Positions 23,701-34,878 of a DNA stretch of 64,000 bases are shown here, in pieces. The translations under genes were made by a program, and so were the position numbers. Source of the DNA: Arenicola marina (taxonomy: Eukaryota; Annelida; Polychaeta; Arenicolidae). The notes beneath the pieces were generated by a model, which was not told where the DNA came from, made no database searches, and was given only the letters and a program-made list of their open reading frames with translations. The stretch covers positions 5,227,961 through 5,291,960 of the forward strand of contig OZ025258.1 in NCBI GenBank assembly GCA_964019135.1, given 5' to 3'. How positions within the stretch are numbered: position 1 is the stretch's first letter; every line of letters begins with the position of its first letter.

Positions 23701-24359
23701 TCACCAACGTTTTTTTCCAAGTAACAGGGCATGCCTGCTTTCGTGTATTTTTTCCTTGACCAGTTACTTTTTGTAGTTACAGAAACAAAAAAACTGATAG
23801 ACTAATGAAACAAATAAGCTTAGCTGAAAGTTAAAAAGCAAAAAGTTCACAAGAATTAACGAAATATAACTTCGTGAAGAAAAGCTATTGAAGCCAAAAT
23901 ATGTCCAAAAAAGGGCATTGAAGCAAAAAACAACAGTTAGAAGAACAGTCAAGATTTTTTTTTTATTTCAGCATTAGATTTAACCAGGATTAAGCTGCAT
24001 TTGTTGTGAAATAACTGTCAACCTTTCAAAGGTAGACATGCTTTGATTATCTCAAAAAAAGGGCAGTGTATGTTCCAGAAAAAGAAGCTCAAACTCATCA
24101 CTTAAATACATGCATAGATCTAGTTTATATTATAGATCTACATCTGACATTTCAATGTAAAACGAACAATGTACCACATTTTTGCAGTAGGCCTAGATCA
24201 ATTAACTGTATTCAGTCACCTCTATATTTAAGAAATTTAAAGTTTGAGTGATTTTCAATGGGTGATCTGTGTTTTATGATTCAACAGCACCTCAAATTAG
24301 TCAAATGCTCCTTTCTCATGGAAATGAGCTTTGTTAAAGCATATATTGCTCCATTTTCA
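20781..24359. other. Non-coding, AT-rich with diverged repeats
   Basis: No supported gene. Visible structures are a tandem pair around 21155-21300 (both contain TCGTCTTATGT(C/G)GGTCG and TTTAACCACTCC), C-rich runs at 21005-21050 and 21880-22070, and an A-rich zone at 23230-23960 with diverged copies of a unit containing TTGAAGCAAGA and GGGAAAAGT. Confidence 0.5.
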
Positions 24360-24559
24360 NNNNNNNNNNNNNNNNNNNNNNNNNNNNNNNNNNNNNNNNN
24401 NNNNNNNNNNNNNNNNNNNNNNNNNNNNNNNNNNNNNNNNNNNNNNNNNNNNNNNNNNNNNNNNNNNNNNNNNNNNNNNNNNNNNNNNNNNNNNNNNNNN
24501 NNNNNNNNNNNNNNNNNNNNNNNNNNNNNNNNNNNNNNNNNNNNNNNNNNNNNNNNNNN
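24360..24559. other. Assembly gap (200 N)
   Basis: Exactly 200 undetermined bases, immediately followed by one arm of an inverted repeat. Confidence 0.99.
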
Positions 24560-24690
24560 AACGGGTGTTTTCGGTGACTAGTTATTTTACGTGTTTTACC
24601 TTTTCGGGGTTCTGGAGCCACGGGGTCCGAAAACCCCCCGTGCCCGATCCAGAAAACACCCGTTAAAACGCAGGGTGTAAAAATAACCGA
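24560..24690. repeat. Inverted repeat beside the gap
   Basis: AACGGGTGTTTTC at 24560-24572 is repeated inverted as GAAAACACCCGTT at 24652-24664. A second pair (GTTATTTTAC and GTAAAAATAAC) is offset, and the middle has CGGGGTTC/CCGAAAACCCCCCG. Part of the element may lie in the gap. Confidence 0.65.
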
Positions 24691-25095
24691 ATCCCACTTT
24701 TCCACAATATGTCCATGTTTTATTTATGTATATGGCAGCCATCTGGACATTTCAAATAGACGCCAAGCCACCATTGTCTTCCTTGGCTACAGTCGTGTGG
24801 GTATAGATCCTGAAATCCTCATCCTAAGTTGCTCAGACGCCAAGGTGTAGGCATTTTTAATGCATATGGCGGTAATATTCAATGTCGAAATATGACTTCT
24901 TTATGGCAAAATGCTGTAATTTCAAGAGAGATATTAATTCAGTCTCCATGAAAATTCAGTATATATGCTTGTTGGCAGCCTCTAACCCTTCCCAAAGCGT
25001 TTTCTCCACCAGACGATTAGAAAGTTAGCCAATCTTTAGGGCTTCAAACGCGTCAGAATATAGTAAGATACTTGGCTTCAACTAGTTAGGTGCGT
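24691..25095. other. Non-coding, no gene seen
   Basis: Unique-looking AT-rich sequence between the inverted repeat and the retrotransposon remnant. Confidence 0.5.
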
Positions 25096-26045
25096 TTTAT
25101 GTTGTTTACGGGCTGTTTTGTTTATTCTTTGCATCTCCTAAGATGGTTACTGATCCTTGGCCGCGTATTTACCCTGTAAATTGGTGATCCCCGGAGTTCG
25201 GTTCTCGCTCCACGTGGAGAGCACATGGTGGCTGGCCAGTGCTAGTCTGGATTGTAACTGTGTATTTCTTTACTAGTTTAGAATAAACCTTTGGCTGATT
25301 TAAGTAAACGTTCGATCTCCTTGATTTATCCTCCACCGTAGCTGGCTAATCACGGTAAAATTATTAGGATGGTACATCACACGGACTGGACATAAAAAAA
25401 CCAATTTCGCATAGGCCGAAGTGTGGTGTGGCATATCTTCAACGCGTTTCATACGCATCGGAGGTATGTTACCGACATTGAGGCGAAGCGGTTAATAATA
25501 CACTCATCTCACTCCATAATTTAATCCTGTTGCACCTGTCAAAGGGTTTAGGGTCATAATTTCGAAGCTGTATTCAGCACAGAGGTTGTGATTCCGGCTC
25601 GGAGACGAAGCGATAAAAATAAACTCACTGACATTCCATGACGTTATCTACCTTCGCACTAGCAGATAGGCACTGGCAGACTACCTCAAAGCGGTTAACC
25701 CGCACCTGGGGTTAGACTTGTTATCCTGGAAGCGAAGCGGCTACACTACTACACTAAAGACACTACAAAGAAATACCTGATCGCACCGGCTAAAAGGGGA
25801 CAGGGGTATCCAAACGGGAAGCGGCTGTGCTGCACTCGGTGACGGGTATCCTACCCGAACAGCCTCGCGGCTTCACTCCACCATCTCACCACCCTACTGT
25901 AACGCACGCCTTACCTAATCCAGGCAATCCGGAACGAACCTGGTAATTTATCCCCTACAGCAAACGAGAAGTACGCTCAATTTCCCCCCTACCTTTTTTG
26001 GTGTAAAAAGGGGGTCTGTTATACTTTTTGGTGCCGTGACCTAGG
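25096..26045 (+). mobile_element. Probable 5' LTR and leader of a decayed retrotransposon
   Basis: Lies directly upstream of gag-like sequence on the plus strand. It contains AATAAA at about 25281 and ends with TTTTTGGTGCCGTGACC (about 26027-26043), which looks like a primer-binding site. Exact LTR ends cannot be set because no second LTR was found. Confidence 0.5.
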
Positions 26046-26157
26046 ACTAGGCTTAAGGTTAGGTGAAATTTACATATTATTTGTTTTGGTGGTGTCTTTT
26101 ATCCAATTTTGGATTGTACAACTTTGAAAGATTTATGGTTATTGACTATTAAATGGG

Positions 26158-27909
26158 TTGATATTACTGTATGTACAAAATAGCCTGATTAGTTGGAGCT
26201 TTAATTATTTTGTCAGTTTTGTGGAAAATTGGTCAAGTATGTCTTTCAGAAGTGAGACTTTTATGACGATTGACTCGTGGAGGGCCTCTGACGATGAAGA
26301 CAGATTGACAGACCGGACAGACAGGGATAGTATACATATGGATTTGGACTGTCCCAGACAAACCGCAGGCCCTGTCCAAACCCAGACAACCATGGTCTCC
26401 CCTGTGATTTCGGGGAGCCACACAACCTCGCTAATCACTAATGCTGGTCGAGGCCCAGGAAGAAAGCCCACAAGTAATTACAGACATATCATTAGCCCTC
26501 AGGAGGTCCTATTGCGAGAAACCACCAACCACGTCTCTGCCTTTGAACAGGTGGAACCTAGTCATCCGCATATCGCCCATAATGTAAAGACCTGGGACAC
26601 ACGCCCCCTGCAAACCCGGCAAATGCCGCCTTACAGAGAAAGTCAGTCTCCATTCAGCGCGGTATTGCATCCGTCCCCATACGAGTCTCCCAGCAATGAT
26701 GGCGGCCGGCGGCACAGGATCAGGCCCATGCAAAAACCTGAGGTGTTTGATGGGCTGGGTGGGCTATGAGGGAAAAGGCGAGCCAGCTCCGAATGAGTCT
26801 TAGGGGTCAAGCCTTGAAGGTGATCAAATCCCTGCCAGAGGACAGGAAGGGCAAGTTCACCATATTGTGTGAAGCACTTCAAGGAGCCTTCGACCCACCT
26901 GAGCGGGTGCTGACGCACAAAGCGGCCTTCAAGGGGCCAACTAAGATGCCAACGAAGACAAACCAATACGGCGGCTCTCTTAGGCACTAGCAACCAAGGC
27001 ATACCCAACAAAGACACTGGAATACCAGGACGAAATTATCTTGGACCAGTTTGCCGAGGGACTCACGGACGATCGCCTCCAGGAGCATGTCATCCTGAGT
27101 CATCCGGCCACAGTGGGGCAGGCAATTCGCATCGCCACAGAATACGAGTCACTGCAGAATTCGCGGACCAAGCGTGCGCGTAAGCCACTGGTCGCCGCCA
27201 CGCATATGAGTCGGTAATGCCCACACCGCTGACAACGGGCGTGGAAGAGAAGCTCGGACAACTCCTGGAACGGATGGACCTCATAGAGAAACGTTTCTCG
27301 GGCAACCGTCGCGGCGTAGAGAATGGTAGACCCCAGAGAAAAGAAGACATGGAATGGTTCTATTGTCATGAAAGAGGCCACTTTTTGCGAGAATGCAGAA
27401 CGCGGATGGCTAACAACGGAAGAAGGAACCGAGGGGAGGACGACCGGCGAGTGAAGGCTGGGCCCCCTACCCCAGGCCCAGCTCAAAGAGTGAGGGGTTT
27501 GCCACCATTGAACGCTAATGCTCTCCGTATCCGCCCATGCCACTATGTCCCAGCCAAGGTGCAAGGGAATGAAGTCGACCTGTTGTTAGACACATGCGCT
27601 AGTTGCAGCGTGGTGGACGTTGCATTTCTTCAACAACTGCCAGATAAGTTTCGGCCCGAGATCCACCCCACGGCGGTCGACGTGGCTCAAGCGGGCGGTG
27701 ATCTGCTGAAACTTATAGGCGAAGCAGATATTACGATTGACATTGCCGGGGAGAAGTTCCCGGGGACAGTGATAGCGGCGCATCTGAAAGAGCATGGAGG
27801 CATCCTGGGCCTCGACATTCTTGATCTCCAGGAGGTGGACTTCAAACTGAAAGAAGGATGGGTGGCTGCCCATGGCCGGAAAGTCACTGGTACTCCGTGT
27901 CGAGAGTGA
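26158..27909 (+). pseudogene. LTR-retrotransposon gag-protease remnant, frameshifted
   Basis: Fragments in changing frames follow each other: an N-terminal gag-like part (to 26767), a capsid segment (26766-26988), a further capsid segment with DQFAEGLTDDRLQEHV (26987-27220), then a nucleocapsid/protease part (27217-27909). The zinc knuckle reads WFYCHERGHFLREC, with Trp where the first zinc-binding Cys should be. The retropepsin active-site triplet is DTC instead of DTG, followed by the expected hydrophobic ILGLDIL. Reverse transcriptase and integrase are absent downstream, where a minisatellite begins. At least three frameshifts make it a dead copy. Confidence 0.8.
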
Positions 27910-28147
27910 GAGTGGGTGCTTGTTTTCCAATGATCCGCTATATACTTACATTAGCACAGGATTGATCAGAAAGGCTTACATTGTCAAAAATGTGCATAAG
28001 TAGTTTAATTTACTTCAATCCCGTTGATAAGTAAGAGTAAAATATACTTTGACAACATTTGTCATTGGCACTGCTGCATTTAACTTCTGGGCTTATTGGA
28101 AGTTTCATCATTTGATGACGGTACGAACCAGGAAATAACAAGGAATA
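27910..28147. other. Spacer before minisatellite D
   Basis: No gene seen; retrotransposon similarity stops here. Confidence 0.5.
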
Positions 28148-30026
28148 AGTAGGCTTTCACGCTCGATATTGGACGTGTAAGTGGGCTTTCAAGTTCGATA
28201 TTGGACGTGTAAGTGGGCTTTCACGTTCGATATTGGACGTGTAAGTGGGCTTTCACGTTCGATATTGGACGTGTAAGTGGGCTTTCACGTTCGATATTGG
28301 ACGTGTAAGTGGGCTTTCACGTTCGATATTGGACGTGTAAGTGGGCTTTCAAGTTCGATATTGGACGTGTAAGTGGGCTTTCACGTTCGATATTGGACGT
28401 GTAAGTCGGCTTTCACGATCGATATTGGACGTGTAAGTGGGCTTTCACGTTCGATATTGGACGTGTAAGTGGGCTTTCACGTTCGATATTGGACGTGTAA
28501 GTGGGCTTTCACGCTCGATATTGGGCGTGTAAGTCGGCTTTCACGCTCGATATTGGACGTGTAAGTGGGCTTTCACGTTCGATATTGGACGTGTAAGTGG
28601 GCTTTCACGTTCAATATCGGACGTGTAAGTGGGCTTTCACGTTCGATATTGGACGTGTAAGTGGGCTTTCACGTTCGATATCGGACGTGTAAGTGGGCTT
28701 TCACGTTCGATATTGGACGTGTAAGCGGGCTTTCACGTTCGATATTGGACGTGTAAGTGGGCTTTCACGTTCGATATTGAACGTGTAAGTCGGCTTTCAC
28801 GTTCGATATTGGACGTGTAAGTGGGCTTTTACGTTCGATATTGGACGTGTAAGTGGGCTTTCACGTTCGATATTGGACGTGTAAGTGGGCTTTTACGTTC
28901 GATATTGGACGTGTAAGTCGGCTTTCACGTTCGATATTGGACGTGTAAGTCGGCTTTCACGTTCGATATTGAACGCGTAAGTGGGCTTTTACGTTCGATA
29001 TTGAACGCGTAAGTCGGCTTTCACGTTCGATATTGAACGCGTAAGTCCGCTTTCACATTGGATATTGAACGCGTAAGTCGGCTTTCACGTTCGATATTGA
29101 ACGCGTAAGTCCGCTTTCACGCTCGATATTGGACATGTAAGTGGGCTTTCACGTTCGATATTGGACGTGTAAGTGGGCTTTCACGCTCGATATTGGGCGT
29201 GTAAGTCGGCTTTCACGCTCGATATTGGACGTGTAAGTGGGCTTTCACGTTCGATATTGAACGCGTAAGTCGGCTTTCACGTTCGATATTGAACGCGTAA
29301 GTCCGCTTTCACATTGGATATTGAACGCGTAAGTCGGCTTTCACGTTCGATATTGAACGCGTAAGTCCGCTTTCACGCTCGATATTGGACGTGTAAGTGG
29401 GCTTTCACGTTCGATATTGGACGTGTAAGTTGGCTTTCACGTTCGATATTGGACGTGTAAGTGGGCTTTCACGTTCGATATTGGACGTGTAAGTGGGCTT
29501 TCACGTTCGATATTGGACGTGTAAGTGGGCTTTCACGTTCGATATTGGACGCGTAAGTGGGCTTTCACGTTCGATATTGGACGTGTAAGTGGGCTTTCAC
29601 GCTCGATATTGGACGTGTAAGTGGGCTTTCACGTTCGATATTGGACGTGTAAGTGGGCTTTTACGTTCGATATTGGACGCGTAAGTGGGCTTTCACGTTC
29701 GATATTGGACGTGTAAGTGGGCTTTCACGCTCGATATTGGACGTGTAAGTGGGCTTTTACGTTCGATATTGGACGCGTAAGTGGGCTTTCACGTTCGATA
29801 TTGGACGTGTAAGTGGGCTTTCACGCTCGATATTGGACGTGTAAGTGGGCTTTCACGTTCGATATTGGACGTGTAAGTGGGCTTTTACGTTCGATATTGG
29901 ACGTGTAAGTGGGCTTTCACGTTCGATATTGGACGTGTAAGTGGGCTTTCACGTTCGATATTGGACGTGTAAGTGGGCTTTCACGTTCGATATTGAACGC
30001 GTAAGTCGGCTTTCACGTTCGATATT
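28148..30026. repeat. Minisatellite D, 32-bp unit, about 59 copies
   Basis: Period 32 bp with core GTGTAAGTGGGCTTTCACG then TTCGATATTGGAC. Two unit families, GGACGTG and GAACGCG, are clustered (the second mainly 28960-29370), and blocks are duplicated. Each unit contains GTAAGT, a strong splice-donor-like string on the plus strand. Confidence 0.98.
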
Positions 30027-30036
30027 TGCCCCTAAT

Positions 30037-30093
30037 GGCGCCTCCTAGTGACGTGGGTCAGAGGTGATGTGGGGAACGAGCTCCCTCTGCTGG
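30037..30093 (-). promoter_or_regulatory. Two CTCF-like motifs next to minisatellite D
   Basis: The minus strand reads TCACTAGGAGGCGCC at 30037-30051 (13 of 15 to CCASYAGRGGGCRCY) and CCAGCAGAGGGAGCT at 30079-30093 (14 of 15). They have the same orientation about 42 bp apart. This is motif resemblance only. Confidence 0.35.
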
Positions 30094-30225
30094 CAGAGTG
30101 GCCGCCGCTGCCTGGGCCGGGGAAGCAAGTATCAACATTCATTAAAAAAGGTAAAATCAGCGGGGCAGATCGCCAAGACCGCCCCCCACCCCAGCGACAG
30201 TGTAAGACCTGTGGTGGATTTCACG

Positions 30226-30331
30226 AACATACATAGTTTAGCTGGCTACGGGGCTTACACGACAAAAGTTACCAGGTAAATGATGGGCGATTTCGCCGAC
30301 TAAGCCCGTTACCCGGCTAAACTATGTACAT
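30226..30331. repeat. Inverted repeat of about 105 bp
   Basis: CATAGTTTAGCTGGCTACGG on the left is mirrored by CCGTTACCCGGCTAAACTATG on the right, with GGGCTTA and TAAGCCC continuing the stem. The loop is about 45 bp. Confidence 0.75.
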
Positions 30332-31469
30332 GGGGAGTAGATATATTTGCGCGCGTTATGATCCCTGTCGTCTGATGTCTTTGGACCCTCAATTGAGCCT
30401 TCGCAAGAGACCTCCGCTATCATAATTATGGCCTTTACAATAATTACTCATGAACTATTATGATTAAATCTGCTTGCTATCAAAGTGTTTTGCGCGGTTC
30501 CGTAGCTCTGTTTACTGAACATTACAACGATAACAGTTTTGTGTGCATACACAACCTGTAGGCCTACTCCGCTTTAACGTGAACACACCTCCGCGCCAAA
30601 AGACCCCCGGACACACATGCCAGTTTGGTTGGAGCCGTCTCAGTTGCGTATTTGCTTACTCAGCCCACCCCCAACCCGAAACATGTTCGTACTAGACCGT
30701 AAGCACACTCCGCATTTCCCGGTTTGAGACGGATCTCTGCACAAGATGTTCGACGCGACCATGGCCCGGGAACTATCTGTCCCTATATGGTCCTCATTCA
30801 GTTAATAGACAAACTTTTACTCTCACTCACCAGAACTGGAATTTGTAGATATTTGTTGTAGATACTAAATGATCATAATTTACCGCATATGTCTATTGTC
30901 ATTTGTAATCTAGTATTACTGCATGTTTGATTGAAATAAAGCTCTATAAAAAAACACCTCTCTCCCCATACATCGCGGAGGCGCATCAGGCAGCCTTCAT
31001 CTGGTTTCAAGTTAACGAAGGTAACTTATCCTTCAAATTTACCGCGTTCTTGTGAAGGCGCGCGGCCGCTTATTGTGAGCGATTCAGATATAGCCACGAG
31101 TTTGGCCATCATGCTGCTAGTCCAGATATATGAAGGGGTCTTGGGGGGGGGGGGGGCGATGGGGTGGGGGGGGGGAGGTCGTCATAACGTGATTATAACG
31201 CGCGCATTAATATATACTCCTCCACACTCATTCATATCCTAGGCAAGTCATTACTCATTCGTTTACCATGTATCATGAACAAATAAATGATAATCATACA
31301 CACTTCGCTAATCCTAAAAGATATAACACAAACCAAACTTGACATTCATTCTGATTCGAACTACATTGACTTCATCGTTATAGTAAACAGTACGCATTTA
31401 AACCATTTAAAACCAACCTCTAGGGTCGCGCGAAGGATTACATTTGCAGATTGATTTCACTGCGACAGT
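30332..31469. other. Non-coding, no gene seen
   Basis: Contains AATAAA near 30937 and G11-G9 runs at 31143-31180. No exon supported. Confidence 0.5.
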
Positions 31470-31686
31470 GAACCATCGTGCTGGGCGGTAGTTGTGTTGT
31501 GAACCATCGTGCTGGGCGGTAGTTGTGTTGTGAACCATCGTGCTGGGCGATAGTTGTGTTGTGAACCATCGTGCTGGGCGGTAGTTGTGTTGTGAACCAT
31601 CGTGCTGGGCGGTAGTTGTGTTGTGAACCATCGTGCTGGGCGGTAGTTGTGTTGTGAACCATCGTGCTGGGCGGTAGTTGTGTTGT
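31470..31686. repeat. Minisatellite E, 31-bp unit, seven copies
   Basis: Seven nearly identical units starting GAACCATCGTGCTGGGCGG at 31470, 31501, 31532, 31563, 31594, 31625 and 31656. The only visible substitution is one G-to-A in the third unit. Confidence 0.97.
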
Positions 31687-33204
31687 TTCGCCCTAGATCT
31701 ACTTCTGCTTTGCCGCCAAAATGACCTGTTCCGCTAGAGTGCACACGGGACAAAGGAGTTATACATGACAAAATAAAGATTAACTGGCAGCGATATTGTG
31801 CGCCAAATCGGCAATAACTAAAACTAAAACTAGTTTTATGTACTAACTTACACTGCCCCCTAGTCCAGCCACACTAGACTGCCCACCCTATTCACGCCAT
31901 TAGCAACAGCTTCGTGAGAACTCCCGCTGACTTCACCGGGATCTAGCAGATTAATTGTGCATTGAAATATGTTACTGTGAGACTATGATTGAAGAAGGTT
32001 ATCCCAACACGATTTATTTCTAAATACTACAATACCTCACTCAATAAATGTGTGTGAGCCCATTTACTTTTGTTTCCGTAAAATTTTGAGATATCTGCTG
32101 TGGTGTGGCAATGGGTGAAACACGCGCCAGTGCGACGCGTACTAAAATACAACCACCCGTTCGGTCTGGGCGTTTTACCGCCAAAATCCGCTCGGAAGGG
32201 GTATTTTCTCGCGGCAATCCGCTCTATGAACGAACATTTCCAGAGACCCCCCCCCCCCCCGCGGTCGCAAGTGTTAAAATATCCGCTCTATAGGGGTATC
32301 TGTCTCACCATAAATGCGCGCTCTCTCCGGTATCAAGGCATCGCGGACCACCCCCCAACCAAATTTGTGTAACATTGCCCCCAAGATATTTACTGCCTTA
32401 TATCTTACTAAATAAGTGTAATTTTACTTTGGGGCATATACAATAAGAAGTCGGAAGGTTGAGCCCAAAGCATGAGTGTCAATCCGTATTTTAGAAGTTG
32501 ACCCACGCGGCCTTGACATTGATATAGCGCCGTTATAACGACCGAGTGGGCTACCGCCGCACAAATTTGATGGCCATTACTGATGTCGAATTTCGCTTTC
32601 AATTTACGCTGAAACAAAATCTAAGATACCATTCTACCGGAATATATATTTAATGCATGCATTTGGATGCTTAAATAAAGATAAGCGACCCGCTTATCTC
32701 CCGACCGGAGTCAGGTCGGAACTCTGCTAATGGAAAAGAATAGCGAGGATATTAAACGTAGGTGCGCGACATATCCAACTTGGGAGCGGACCGCGTTTAA
32801 TTTGTTGAACTACGATGCCCCCCAGCCCCCCAAACTTGCGGAACAGTGTACTGTTGCGTAGGCGCCTTGTATTACTTGGAGGTCTAGGCTAAGCTGATTG
32901 GCTGGGCTACTAAGGGGTGTGTGTAGGGGGGGGGGGGGGTAGTACCAGTCATTTGATCTTTAATCCTCCCCCTAGTGCTCTCCCAAGGCTAACTTTTTAT
33001 CCTGTCAGGAAAGCTTATTGCCAACTGGATAGTTGAAGCAATATTATGTGAGAAATGGAATGAATAGAAGATTTAGCCACATATGCGAGAGGTTGAAACA
33101 CAGTACCAGACACTATTATAGGACAGGGCTCTAGGAAACGTGGGTGCCCATACCGCCTACAGCTATCAGTCACATCGCCATACTACTACCAGACACTATT
33201 ATAG
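31687..33204. other. Non-coding, upstream of the Ulp1-like exons
   Basis: Holds the dispersed CCGCTC-type repeat at 32125-32375, a perfect GATAAGCG/CGCTTATC hairpin near 32682-32700, a G12 run at 32928-32939 and a 17-bp direct repeat ACCAGACACTATTATAG (about 33104 and 33188). Earlier exons of the Ulp1-like gene may lie here but I cannot identify them. Confidence 0.5.
32125..32375 (+). repeat. Dispersed CCGCTC/poly-C repeat, copy 2
   Basis: Shows the family order: CCGCCAAAATCCGCTCGG, GCTCTATGAACG, AGAGACCCCCCC, AATATCCGCTCTAT, then a terminal CCCCC tract. Confidence 0.7.
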
Positions 33205-33418
33205 ATTTCCCCTGCTGTAAAGGATGCAAAGGTGTCGTCAGAGAGCTTGCTGGGAAATCTGCCAGAGCATCCAAAGGCACACCCGGCATCGGACCGTGTT
33301 GGGGTTAAAGCCGAGACAAAGCGGGCCCTGTTCAAGCCTAGAGCTGGCCGGACAACGTTATATCATGGCGTCCCCTGTCCTTCGGCGACAGTTGAAACAC
33401 AAGGCAACACGGGCGAAA
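33205..33418 (+). CDS. Ulp1-like gene, N-terminal exon seen
   Basis: Acceptor ctattatag, donor GAAA/gtaagg, ends in phase 1. Open throughout, but without a recognisable domain, so it is the least certain exon of the model. Confidence 0.45.
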
Positions 33419-33537
33419 GTAAGGCTTAACCGCGTATGCTAAACCGGTGTTAAACCTGGATAGCGTTTTACTTCTTAGTGGTTCTACTTCGCATTTATAT
33501 AAAGATAAGTTATTAATTACTATATTTTATGTCACAG

Positions 33538-33725
33538 ACCCGGTATCGAAGAAGTCGAAAACAAGCCGCCTGCGATTAAGAAAAGCTGAACGGAATGTAG
33601 AACTTCCTGACAAAATCCTACACCACTACGGCTATGTGGACCAGAATGCACACGGGGACTGCTGCCCTGAGCCACTAAAAGACGACATCATAACTTTGGA
33701 ACCTGGACAGTGGCTCAATGACAAG
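33538..33725 (+). CDS. Ulp1-like gene, exon with WLND motif
   Basis: Acceptor atgtcacag; encodes the basic stretch and LEPGQWLNDK. It ends at AAG/gccaga: either a GC-AG intron or a mutated donor. Read-through would hit a stop after four codons. Confidence 0.65.
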
Positions 33726-33923
33726 GCCAGAATATATTAAGTTCACTGTCACATTGCTAAAAAGGAGATTAGGATACCAGATTTTTGATAATATGATAGT
33801 AATAATTGTTCCAAAGAAAGGAGCTCGAGCTAAAATTGGTTTGAATTTGTTTCACTTAGCACCGTATTCCCGCTAAAAAGTTTATAATCGTAACGTCTTT
33901 CCTATGGCTTTGTATAAATGCAG

Positions 33924-34046
33924 GTTATCCACGCTTATCTGGAGGGGCTGTCGGCTAGGCAGACAGACCAGCTGTTTGTCCTGCCTTGCTTCCTTGCCAC
34001 CATATTGTCCCAGGGTGGAGACGTCTCGTCCTGGCTGTTCAAGGAG
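33924..34046 (+). CDS. Ulp1-like gene, exon 3 of model
   Basis: 41 codons between acceptor aaatgcag and donor GAG/gtaacg, phase 0 at both ends; begins VIHAYLEGLSAR, the helix that follows WLND in this family. Confidence 0.75.
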
Positions 34047-34243
34047 GTAACGATTATCCCTTCCTTTACCACTTGCAGGCAGGAAACACCAATAGAACAC
34101 GTTTATACGGTTCTATTTAAGACATAGAACAGCAAAGACGTGTCTGAGGATATATATCAAGCAATTGTCAACAGTCATCATTTCCTGCATTTGCGATAAA
34201 CGTTACATATTCTTTCAACAATTTCAATTCTTCATTTTCATAG

Positions 34244-34407
34244 ATGATAGTGGACACGCACAGGTTTATCATGATGCCGGTGTGCGCATCCAGCCACTGG
34301 ACCCTGCTTGTGGCTGACAGCCAAAGCAGGACAGTGACCCTTCTGGACTCTATGCCGGCGTCCATGGCAAAACCGGCACGCCGAACCAAATATGTCCAGT
34401 TGTGGCG
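34244..34407 (+). CDS. Ulp1-like gene, exon with catalytic His and Asp
   Basis: Acceptor ttttcatag, donor TGGCG/gtaagc, ends in phase 2. Encodes SSHWTLLVAD and TVTLLDSM, containing the expected His and Asp of the C48 triad. Confidence 0.8.
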
Positions 34408-34608
34408 GTAAGCAAAAGATCAACAGAGCTACGCTATTTGTGGTCAAAGATAGGCTTATGGTATCCGCAAAACGTTAAGTATTCGGTGATATTGTTACTA
34501 AAGGAATATACTCAAATTGTACGTTTTCACCTTGCCGCTAGGTATAGTTCTCTTGCCTATACATAGCTGATATATTCAAATGATGTTGTTTGACCTCTTT
34601 GACCACAG

Positions 34609-34726
34609 TGATTACATGCGCAGCCGGACTGCCATGCTTGGCCTACCAGGCACCACCTGGAGGGAGAGCGCCCTGGTGTCGGCGATCCAGTCAGACGGCA
34701 ACAGCCGTGGGATATTCGTCCTGATG
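34609..34726 (+). CDS. Ulp1-like gene, exon with Gln and the Cys-to-Arg site
   Basis: Acceptor gaccacag, donor CTGATG/gtaaga. Encodes AIQSDGNSRGIFVLM; the Arg occupies the catalytic Cys position. Confidence 0.8.
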
Positions 34727-34878
34727 GTAAGAAACTTAATGGGAGTTTTATCTGTTCTTACGGTTTTATTTTTGCAAAATATATCAATTTTGTATTTTGA
34801 AGGCTGCAAACAATACTGATAAATTAAAGTAAAGCATCAGCAACATGAGCTTACAGGTTTCCGTCTTATTTTTTGCAG

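Noticed and set aside
26205..27930. Minus-strand open frames opposite the gag-protease remnant
   Set aside because: Antisense shadows; the plus strand shows recognisable capsid, zinc-knuckle and protease motifs.
28148..30026. Possible CRISPR array (regular 32-bp repeat)
   Set aside because: No spacers between units and no cas genes; it is a minisatellite.
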